NCBI GenBank assembly: GCA_914767715.1
Contig: OU612070.1
Span: 20,138,025-20,202,024, forward strand
Source of the DNA: Membranipora membranacea
Lineage: Eukaryota; Bryozoa; Gymnolaemata; Cheilostomatida; Membraniporidae
Direction of reading: 5' to 3'
Length of the DNA stretch: 64,000 nucleotides
Shown here in pieces: positions 47,261 to 59,200 of this stretch (position 1 is the stretch's first letter; each line of letters opens with the position of its first letter). The position numbers and the translations under genes are program-made. The notes beneath the pieces were generated by a model. It saw nothing but the letters and a program-made list of their open reading frames with translations, ran no database searches and was not told where the DNA came from.

Positions 47261-50200
47261 GTGAGTGTGACATTTCTTATGACAGGATATCGATAGGGCA
47301 TAATGAGCATATATTTCTTGTTGAGGACTGCAATGCTTACAACCACATTGTAAAGGTTTGATTGGTGTTGCAAGAAATCATCAAAAAACTATTGGAGAAC
47401 ATCTTCTTTTTTTTTAATTTCAAAGTTATAGATTTAAAAACGTCTCGATTATATTGTGTAACCACTCTCATACATTGAGTTCTATAATAAGATAAATTAG
47501 GTCTTCGATCATCAATCCTTTTAAAACAAGAAAGTGGAGATGATTAAAGTGGAGCCAGGATTATGCTCTCTTTTTTCAAGAGAAGACAATTAATCACAAT
47601 ACAAGAAATCATGTCTAAGAATAAAAACAAATTCGTTGTTTTTAATAAGGCTATTATGCTATGATCTTAAACATATTGCTTAGCCAGTTCTAAAAATGTA
47701 AGTTTGTGAAGTAAATTCAGCTGAAGGATTGACAGGGACTCTATTCTGTTGATGTTTGTGTCAAAATGTTCAGGATCCCCTTTTAAAAGCAGTAGGATGA
47801 ACAATGGCCTGTTCCTCCTGTTGCAGTTCCCTCTAAAAGGGCTGACTGAACTTATGAAAATAATTCATTCTAACTCAATTTTAATTTGAATATATGCTGC
47901 GGTTTTGTCTCGGCAAATTTCTTATATATTTTTATTCCTTTTATGAAATATTAGGTACCTGGGGCTACTTGATCTACAGTAAAGTTTGTGCAGGGTTCAC
48001 TTCCCAGTTCCCAGCACAAAGTGTCGCAGCAGGCAAACCTTGCAATCTAACGTAAACAACCACAACTATATACCCTGTATACAGTGAATCCCAAAGAGTC
48101 AACTTAGCCTAAGCAGTTGCAAGGTTTCACTTGCTTTTATTGTTAGTATTGCCGAGATTGATCATATAACAACACACACACTGCACCAGTATGTTTGTGT
48201 ACGGAGATTAATATGGGCTCGGAGCTTGACTGCCATTTTTCTCAGACCTTTATCATCATACAGAGTATGCACGTGTTCGCATTGATATTTGCTCAGCATT
48301 GGTGTAACACTTAAGCTAATTGTTTGCCATTGAATAGCACCAACACCTGTGCTTGCAATACTTTCCATTTCAAGTGTCAATTTAAAGTATTTGGTGTTTT
48401 AGCTACTCGACTTTGGCCAACACATTAACAATCCAGTGACATTTTGGGATTTTAATTATCGGCCACCCTTTGCTGCTTTTCATACATTTAGTCCAGGGCT
48501 TCTTCAGTGTCACAGTGCGTTAGTGTTTGGGGAGAACCTATTGCGTAGTTTAATTTAATTATATCCGTCCAGGCTATGCTCAAAGCAAAATAAAAACATT
48601 CCATGAATCGTTAGAAGCAGAGACGAGGATTTTTTGTAGGATTTTGTGCTCTGACTGGCCTTCACAAAACAATATTATTGACCCCTAGACATGATAATGA
48701 GAGCCCGTAAAATTTCAGACAGGTTTTATGACCATTTGCTTCAGATTTGAAATTATCCAATTTTCGGTATTTCATGGGAATATGAACATGAAACAAAGAC
48801 TAGGATAGAAAACACCATGTGCTGACATAGCGCCTAAAAAGACCTCTTGTACTCTCCATTTGTTTCTTCCAATAAATTTTCATCACATCCATCGTGTGAC
48901 TCTAGTCATTGCTTGTCTCGAGACTCTCAGTATTTTAGCCCCCCCCCCCCCTCCCCCTTACAGAGTGTGTCTGTATTTTGTCATCACATGTACGGCTAAT
49001 GTTTGAGGAAAGACTGTTTGCATGGGTTGCAATATTTGTTTCTGAACTACACGGTCAAGCTAAAACGTTAGTATGTATATCAGGATTTGGAGATTTACAG
49101 TAGGACAGCGTTAGATTTGGGCATTTACAGTAGCACACCTTATCATCATAATCTGAATAAACTTTCTCGATGCTTCAGGTTCAAGAGCCTTAGAATAAAA
49201 AAAACTTATTATTCTGTTGTATGAATTCGATTAGCTGTGAGAGATAATAGACAGAGTGCTGCTGTTATAACAAATTGTCTGGTGGAGTCTGTGGCACCTG
49301 ATTGATTTCATCAATTCTCTCTGACTTCTTGACTGTAACTGTAGCCGCCGCCGACTCTCTTAGAACTTAGTGGATTTACGAAACAACAACACTCTTAGTT
49401 ATCTAGCTGGTGTCTAGCGTGGGATTTTCATTCATCCGTTCAGAAAGTGTTGGAGGATTGACCTACAACTTTGCTGCTGTATACATGTATATATAGACAA
49501 CAGCCTCGGCGATCGACAGTTGTCAGACTATCTTGGAACAACAGCCGAGGCGTCTAATCTGTTATTATAGAAAGCTTGTTGCCAGCTTCGACCGGACGTA
49601 GAAATAATTGTAATTTTTTTCTTCTGCAATCAGATCTCCTAACTTCTGTTTATGTGGACAACCAAACATCAGGACAAGTGATATGTAATACAACATAGAC
49701 ATTGTAGTTCTTCGTCTGCACGGCAGCATCAATCTCTATTTATTTTCTTCTGTCGCCGAGTCTTCGTAAGACAATTTCTAACATTGATATATAACATGAC
49801 ACTTTTACCGAGATACAGCAGCTGTATCATGCATGTTTTGACTCATTCTGTATGGATACTTTGTGTCTTACTCTCAATGTCGCCATCTCAAGGTAAGAGG
49901 AACTGGTCTTGCTCAGGTACAATGTCTAAAAGCGGGACAGAAGTCACCGCCCTAACATCACAAATGGCTGTGTTTACACTTGATTAGATAACAGGGTACA
50001 TCAAACTCTCCGTTTGATGATCAGCGATCAGCTGTTAAACCTGGTACTATTATCGATGTTCTCGATTTGATGACGGGTTTGGATTTGAGCGTTTGACCCT
50101 TCAGCTGTGTGGCTGTTCGTTAATCTTGTCTGGACTGGACTGCATTATGTCACTGATTGATAATATTAATAGGGTGGTCATCCCTTCAGATTACAGAGAT

Positions 50201-53200
50201 TTGACTGATTAAGTAGTTGTTTGTTGTGACAATTTGGGTTAGGCAAAAATACCTATTAGTTAACATAAGGATCAGACTGCAGTTCAGTGCTGGAAAAAAC
50301 TAGTGTCCACTATCTTGGCCCATTAATAAACGTCGCCCAAGATTTTTTTAGCACTGGGTATAGAGATAATTTTATCAACATAAAGGATTTAGATAGCATA
50401 ATTTCAACAGTGCAAACAGAACCCTTATTTATCAGAATAACTAATCACATACATATAGAATTTACATGTACATATGCCAGACTGCAAGTACATTTGTGTC
50501 GTCATATATCGTGAATAGTGCGTCCAACAGTAACAGTTATCATACTAAGACCTAATGAAAGGGTACCAGGTTATGATGCCATCTAAATATACACAGCCCA
50601 GGATCCTCAAACAGCCCAGGATCTATCCAAATATCGACAATCTTGCGTCTGAGCTGTGATTCAAAGCACTTCTAGGAAAGCAATTTGTAGCACAGACACT
50701 TGAAACACAAGTACCTGCCAGTTACATTTAGTGTGATCAGGTGATTTTTAAGAGGCTGGGATTGCTTATTTTATGACTTGGAAATTCCCGACGTTGTCCG
50801 CTGTAAACTTATCCACCAAATTCCCATGTTATTTTCCACGCATTAACAATTTTGATACAAAATGGCCTTATGGTCTTGTCTTGGCCACCTCATGACATTG
50901 ATGGTTCAGCTCTGTATATTTTAAGCAATCATCTTGGCCTTCTCTCCTAAGCAGTTTGACGTCAAACATCCTAGACGTTGGAATGGGTTTTCTTGTGTCT
51001 GACAGACTTTTTTTCTGTTGAAGCTGAACTGCCTCTATTGTGTATTTCCGTTTCCTATATTGTGTGTTGGAGCTGCCTATATTGTGTGTTGGAGCTGCCT
51101 TATTTGTGGCTGACTGATATTTTTTTATAATGAGGCGGCACATGTTCTACCAGATTGGGGTGTCAAGTAACATCAACAATCGAACTGCCGTATTTACAGC
51201 TAATTAAGTAACGGCTGTATCCTTTCCATACAATGTACTCGGAGTTTTTGAGTTAAGTTGCCTATGGTTAGCTTATGCCTGCTCTGGTCTATAGCTTATT
51301 GCTAGCTACCCCGATAGTTTATCTCTGTTGCTTGAGTAGAAGTTTTAGGGCCAAGTAGCAAAACATGAGTGTGACTGGGAGGGTTTTACATCATCTCATA
51401 GAAAACCTTGTTATGTCTCGGCAAAATATTTAGGGTGTTCCTTGTTTTTTTGATATGGCTTGAACTGGAATATGTTGGGTTCTGCTATTACTAGTTTTAT
51501 ACACGCCTCTTCCTCAGTTTAGCTCAGCTTAGGTATTTTACTTTTTGAGTAGGGTTTTCCAGTTAATATCAAATCTTAGCATATTGGTCAGCGCCTAAAA
51601 ATGTTTAGACAAATATTGCTGTTGTCAACACCAGGAAACAATATAAAGTCATCCTAAGTTCGCTGGTTTACCCTGTACCGTCAGTCTCAAGTCAAGGAAT
51701 GTTTGTCAAAACTTTGCAAGTATTTCTCTGGAATCCTCTTGTCTGTCATGGCGCCACCTACCTCATAAATTATGTGAAATTCAACGAAAAATCATCTTTT
51801 TCCCACCCCGAAACAGTCTACTTTTTTACATTGTTCCAAACTTCTATCCTTAATTGCCGGAATTTGGTGATAAAATATCAAATATGGTTCCATTTGGGGG
51901 ATCTAAAATCACCAAAAGGTGCCATCAAGACAACATTATGGACAGTCTCTATTCATTTTGTCTCACATTACGCCACCATCAATAATAGGTGAAAGGGAAT
52001 TAATGAAAGAAACTGGCTGGTGACAAATATGTAAACTTTCATTCACTTATCTCGCTCGCTCGGTATTTTTGTTGAAATATTTAATTGGTATTTACTTATG
52101 GCGCACTAAAGATAAATGGTGTACCTGTGTGCTGCGACCTTGTGCGGTGACAAATTCCAGGTACATTTTCAGTCAGAGTAAAAAGCTGTAACCGACCAAA
52201 GAAACCGGCCAAAAACCTTCAAACTGTGTCACAGCGAAATCTCCAACATCCGTCTTAACATGGCTGTAACAGCATAAAGTATTAAATGAGAGAATTCTGA
52301 AGAGCTATCACTGAGTATCAACAGCTCTCACTGTAGTAGGCTGCCGGGGTAGGGTTCCTCTTTGTTATCCTTGAAGAATTACTAGGTTGACTACAGTCTG
52401 CAGCTGTTCTGTAGATGGGCACATTAGCACAGTGTTGGATGCCTTTGATTTCTGTGAGTAGAATTGACATAAAATGGATTTTCCGAGAAGCCATCACTTA
52501 AAATTTAGGCTGAAATGGACAAAAATTAACTGTGGTGGCTCCAATTACCTTCTCAGCGCCCACGGTTATTTTTTCCTGTTACAAAGTGCACAAACAATAA
52601 CACATACTTGCACTTAATTATCTTTTAAGTCAATCAGCTCCCATAATAACAAATACGGCCATTGTACTGATTTCACCTTGTTAAAAAGTTGAAAATTAAT
52701 ATTTCACTGTCACTTGTAACTGTCATGAGTAACGAGATTCGATCCTCTGCTGATTAGACTCAAATTTCACAGCCACAGAACGAGAGTTACTGATCGAGAT
52801 TGCTTAGAGTCAGTCTGAAAGATTGATCTTATACATATGTCCAGTCGTCTTGTCTGACCAATTTGAGTTGCTAATGAAAAGGAAGAAAAAATTGTTACTC
52901 CAAAATTGAAATTATTCTAAATTCTTCATTTTTTATGGAGAGGCTGTATAGTTGGCTGATGGAGAAGCCTCCTGTATTCTGAGCTCATGGGGCGTGAGCC
53001 ATCCCACCCTTATACTGAGGCATATATAGGGAAAAGTGCTGAGACTAGTTCTAATGTTACAAGTTTGGGGATAGCACTTTTATGAATATGATCTCTTATC
53101 AGATTTATTTATTCGCTGTAATGATGAGTAGGATTTATTATCTATGATTGTACATGGAGACAGTATGACTTGTGAATTAATCAACTACCTCTAACTCCCA

Positions 53201-56200
53201 CACGTCCACATATAAACTAGCAGCTCGACTCACGCTCAACATGAGCTTTACGGTGTGATGTACTTTCCACACGTCCACATACTTTACACCGATATATAAA
53301 CTATCAGCTCGAGTCGCGCTCAATGTTAGATTCAGTTGAACTGCCACTAGCTTTTTCTTCAGAGTGATCTACTGTCACAAGCTTTTTCTATAAGGTGATC
53401 TATAGGGTGATCTACTGCCACAAGCTTTATCTTTAGTGTGGTCTATTGCCTCAAGCTTTTTCTTCAGCTTAATCTACTGCCACAAGCTTTTTCAAAAATT
53501 TCCTCACTTCAGCCAAACAATGGACTACTCGACCAGATCAATTCCGATCAGTGTTGTTATTTTCACAAATTTTTTAGAGCTTGATTGATCGTTGCACTTT
53601 TAGTGTTTTCATGTCTGGACTGTACTGGGTTTATGATGAATGGTCAAATCCTCTACTTGAACATAATTATTGTAGTAAAGCATGTTGTACCTGCAGACCT
53701 CCAATCTGCATAATTTACCTCCAGGTTTAACTAATCAAGATTGATTGGTTTCTTTACCTTTGTTTTACTGCTAATCCGTTTCCTCCTCGTGCAGAGCAAA
53801 TACAGCGGAGTGTTGATTCAAACTCATTTTATATCGCAATATGCTAAAAACCTGGACAGACAGTCTCAAAAATGTAATATTATCACAGTTAGTAAAACAA
53901 TACTGTATGTGATCCACTGGCGAGTCACAAAACCATCCAGACCAATGTATGAAGCCAGTATTCTTCTGGATGGTTGAATGACTGAGGGAAATGAAAACAG
54001 CTCAAGTCACATTATTATTCGCCTAAAAGCCTCGTCAGTTTGATATTCTAGTTGCCTCGAATTGTTGCAGGTGTAAAGATAATTATCTATATGAAACTAC
54101 TTTTTTTACAGGTAACGTTTATGGGTTAGCTAAAACCACTCAGTCTAACTGTACGACAAAGAGGTTGGCTGCTTTAGAAGAATCTCGTAAACTATCAGAT
54201 AAACAGCCGGGTACAGCTAACAATCTCACCACCATAATGATCCCTACGTGCAAACAAGACGGCTCATATGATGAGGTATGAAAACTCCCCATCAAACTAT
54301 ATATCTATCTTTTAAAGACTACCCAAAGACCAAAGCATGTTAATGTCGGGCAGTTACTTAGGATACAGATAAAGAAGACATTCTTTCCACTATTTATAAT
54401 TTATGACAAGCAGAACATTGAAACTTTTTACCATGCGAATCTGACACAGCTTTATTTTAAGTAACAACCTGACTATAACATGCTTTGGGTAGTCTTTATG
54501 TAAGTAGTAAGGTTACAAGCTGTGGGTGTTTGGTGGGTGGTGCACCTGCGTTCTAAGAAAAAGATGGTGATTTTTCAGAATTATGTGTACCACCCACATC
54601 GACCCTATACAGTGATTGCGATCTCTATTTCAATTCAACAGTAATTCACAGCTAATGATGTGGATTATACTCTGAAGACATCAATTGTAACAAGGAGTCT
54701 GAGAGATTGTAATAAAAATGTTCTTCTTATGCCTGACAACAAGTGAGACAGATATCTCACATCGCCTGTTCATTTTCTGAGCTTTACATCAACTTTCCAT
54801 CAACATCCTAGCAATATTCGCTCCTTGTTGATCTCTATTAAACATTGTGCAACAAAAACTTTGATGACGGCAGCAACCGTACATACCAATACAATTACAG
54901 AACGTTCCTGGTCAATATTTAATATATAATAGTCTATTTATTCCGGACTACCTGAGCCTATAGGCTAATTATCATAATTTGTCATATAAAAATGTTAATC
55001 CCTTGATACACACAGTACAAAATAGTTGCAATCCCAAATCCCAAGTGTGCTTTATAACAGTAATATCAATAGAGTTGATTTGCTAATTTATTCGCTCAAT
55101 AGTACTGATTCCATATATTTGCATACATTACTAAAGCTCAGACAGAGAATATGCACTTATATATTTATACTGTTACTATTTTTATGTACTTTTCTTACTC
55201 CATGTCGCAGGTCCAATGTCACCCAGCTACTAGATATTGCTGGTGCGTAACGCCGAGAGATGGGAAACCCGTACCTGATACAAGTGTGCTCGGATCCAGG
55301 CCCAACTGTGGTACGCTATGCTAACAATCAATCTATATATCAATTTGATGGCTAATTCATAATTTTGATTCAGAATTTTTGATATTTTGAATCATAATCA
55401 TTTCGAAGAATATTTTCCTGAGGAGTCAAAGATATTTACAAGGGAGGACAATAGACATCATCTTTTTCTGTTTGAGAGCTTGGAGGTTAAAAATCGATGT
55501 AAAAACTAAAGTTGGTCTCAGTCCATCTCATCAATCTATTTACAAATTGGCAATGAAAAATGGTTTTGGATGTAGAGTATGGGTATAGCATCTTTAGACC
55601 GTCCATCTGTCCAGTAGTGAGAAATGAGACAACTCTATATAATCGATTTGGAGGATAGAAAACAGCTGTTTAAATGATTTAATACTCTTTGTGATCCGCA
55701 GGTGATGGAGAGAGTAAAGTATCACAAGAGGCAAATTGTAGTGATACGGATCGTGCTCAATTTAACTCTAACATACTCCTCAAGTTCTCTACAGAGTATG
55801 ACGAAGTAAAGCCTTCACAACAAACACCTCTTACCGAAGGTATAACCCTCTATAATCACCTCTATATATAACTACACCACTTAACTCTCACAATACATAA
55901 TTTAGTATCTGGCAGAGAACACCTGTTCAGAGTCTGTGACCTGGTTGTTGGAGATGATGTCATTATCAACCATCTCCTAATTTAGACCCGTCTGAGATTC
56001 ATGTTTTTTTTCACAGGTCATTTTCTCTATAATAAGGCGTTTGATTTGTGGGGCTTTGGGTTCTACATAAATTATTGAGAAAAGACCTGCTAAAAAAAAT
56101 AGATGCGTCTGAGGCTGGTGGGAGCATGGCCATTATTCACACAGGCCTCATCTTACATCTTATATCTTACATCACAATGTGGTCACATTCATCAAAATAC

Positions 56201-59200
56201 TCATTTTTTTAATTATCAATTAGAGAAATACAATTAAAGTTAAGAGGTTTGGTGATTTAAATTACCCTACATGACTTTGAAAACAACACTGAACTTGGAA
56301 ATTCCGAATAAACATGTAACATTTATTTGACAGGGTATGAAAACATTCGAGGGATGTCGGAAGAAAACTCAAAAATTGCAGCGTGGAAGTTTAATTCTAT
56401 GGATACTAACAACGACAAGCAGCTGTCTCGACATGAATTGAAAGGTCTGAAGCGCCTAGTCAGGAAGAATGTCAAACCCAAGGTAAAGTCTATCAACAAA
56501 ACGCTTCTGAAAATTAATCAGCATGTATAATTGTTGAAAAAGATGAAACAAGCCTGCCAATTTCTCATGGCGCCTAAAACTGTTACCCAACTAAAATAGC
56601 AGTCTTGTTACTCTAGTAACAAATTCACAACAGGAAACTGGCAAGAGTTGTCTCAAGGATTAAGACGCTATTTTCAAACATGTAATTCAATGAACAGACT
56701 GTAATCTCCATGGTAGTCATGTTTTTACTGCTCCTACAGTCTCACTTCATTAGAGCTTCCTTGCTCTGACTAGCTTTGCTATAATAACTATATGGCGTCA
56801 TTGGAGGTTGTATATTTTTATCTTGATCATATTGACAATTAGATTAATCCATTGTTATATATTGTGTATGAAATTTTTATCGCATGAGTCAAAAAGTATC
56901 AAGACTGCCGACAGTTATCAAGTGGCTGACAGTTATATCAGTGACAAGTATATCAATGACAGTATTTATTTTTGGTTATATTGCAGCTGTCACTCATTCG
57001 GATGACATCCTCTAGCAGGTTCCCCCAATAGTACATGTAACAAAAAATGACATAGTTGAAATATACATGTCTATGCTGTTCAAATCAAAGATGATTGAAA
57101 ATCAAAATCATTATTAAGTAAGAAAGAGCTGGCTTACCAATGATTTATTTAGGATGAAAACAGTTTGCTTTGCCTGTTGACTTCCAAACACTAGATCAAG
57201 TTTACCTGCACTCCAGTTGCTCCCATCCACTGGTCACGTCGCATGCAAAGGCATGACAAGTGGAGGGGAAGCAACTCTGCGAATGCAGGCAAATGGATCA
57301 AACTTGTTCTAACCAAATACACACAGCTTATGAAAACTGGTTCGTACCATTTTCATTACAGGGATGTGCCAAGGCGTTTATAGATAACTGTGATAAAGAT
57401 TCAGACTCATATATAACAGAACAGGAGTGGGGATTCTGCCTCGGAGGAAACACACGTTGTAAGTTAGTCAAATCCGCAACCTAAACCTAACTTAGCGTGT
57501 CTTGACAAGCTTTGGTGGGGATTTCAAGAGGGGACAACTCGGCTTCCCGACAGCTCGTTGGAAAGAGTTTACAAACTTGGTTCCCCCCACCTGAACAACA
57601 AAGCTTGTCCAGACAGGCTAAACCAAACTGTGCTCTAGGCCAAATATGAGAATTGAGAATGACTGACCAAAATGCAGTCGAAAAATTGAAATCAATTTGG
57701 ATGTCCAGTGGCCTGTCTTGACAAGCTTTGTTGTGGGGGTGAACCCCCTTGACCCACAACAAAGCTTGTTAATGTCTTCAGCTGATTTCCAATTTTTTAC
57801 AGGCAACCTTGACCTCAATGATCTGAGCCGACCTTGACCTGTTGTTACACTTTGTTGTCGTTGTATTATTGGAGCTGTATTTATCATAAGTAGTGTCTTT
57901 TCGTTTATTTTTATCTCTGAATGCTGTGGGTCCACAGGAAAAGCTCACTAACTGGGGAGATAACAATGTCCTACCCATACATGATGAAACCAGACCATCA
58001 AGTAAGTCCACAGGCTACACTTTTATATTCAACGCTAAATTTTGTCAAAGATTGTCAACACATGCTAAAGGGAATTATGATCATAAGTTGCTGTAAATAA
58101 TGGAATCATATAATATACCCTTCGGTTAGGAGTAAGGTGTGAGCTAGAGGAAAAGTTCGCCATTACATAAAGACTTGAAATAACGGAATCTTAGGTTAGC
58201 TCACTTTTATTCAACCTCATTTCTTCTTATAAACTCCCGCCTATGTTAGTGAAAACTGATGCTAGCTAATATTAAATCATCTCTAATACAGGCAAACTAT
58301 AGCTAATATATACTCCTCGAGTGTAATGCTGAAATAAGGACATTCAAGAAGCGAATAATGGCACTGCCGTAAAAAGATGATCAATAAAAAGAAGAAGACA
58401 ACTCCAAAGATTTGAAATGAAAAGGATATTTTTACATTTATTACAGATTTGCTTACATTTTTTTTACATTAATTTGTTATTTTTACAGAAGAAGAGAAAC
58501 ACTCACCTGAACTGATGGAGCACCAGAAGAGGTTATTTGATATGCTAAGCGGAGGAGAATCTCGCCCTCGGGATTTGCCGGAGAACTCTCGAACATCACG
58601 TAATGACGCGCAAATCACTGGTGCCAATGATAGAATAGACAAACCACCGCTTAACGATCAACAAACTGTAGATATTAATAGAAAGCTAGTTAGCCTGGAT
58701 AGTGAGTATTCTGCTTAAGATCTAACCCTATAAAACCCACCAACGCACTGTCCACCCACCCAGCCACACTCGGCCTGTCCGACCTACCAGCCTCCTGCTC
58801 AAATACACGTTCACCCAACGCCGATGTCAAATAATTGTGAAAGCTAGTCTTGTAGTTTTTATTTGCTATGCTGGGATAAGAACATGATAGTTTTACGTGA
58901 GCAGTATACCTATTCTGTATGTTCATTGTATATATCAAATCACACTACTGTTACTCAAACTTGTTCTTGTATGGCTGATGTGTATATAATGTTAACTACA
59001 ATCCCTATCCTTGTGTCTTTACACCCATTTTGCCATCTACATGTTTTAATATACCTGAATCAATAATGTATCAAGGTTATTATTCGATCGATCGATCATA
59101 CGGTTAGTTGTACTGAGTTTTGGTGATCACAAATCTCACACTCTGCAGATCACTATACTGTGGCATTGCACTGCTTTTACGGGTTTTGGATATTTTGCAC

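Noticed and set aside
48941-48958. C-rich homopolymer runs here and near 31374, and a G run near 44515
   Set aside because: Simple low-complexity tracts; no G-quadruplex spacing or gene context to make them notable.
47038-49892. Assembly scrambling as the explanation for the Kazal exon lying before the signal-peptide exon
   Set aside because: Not excluded, but the signal exon ends in phase 1 while the Kazal exon accepts only phase 0 or 2, so simply swapping them would not restore a normal gene. Alternative first exons explain the phases better.
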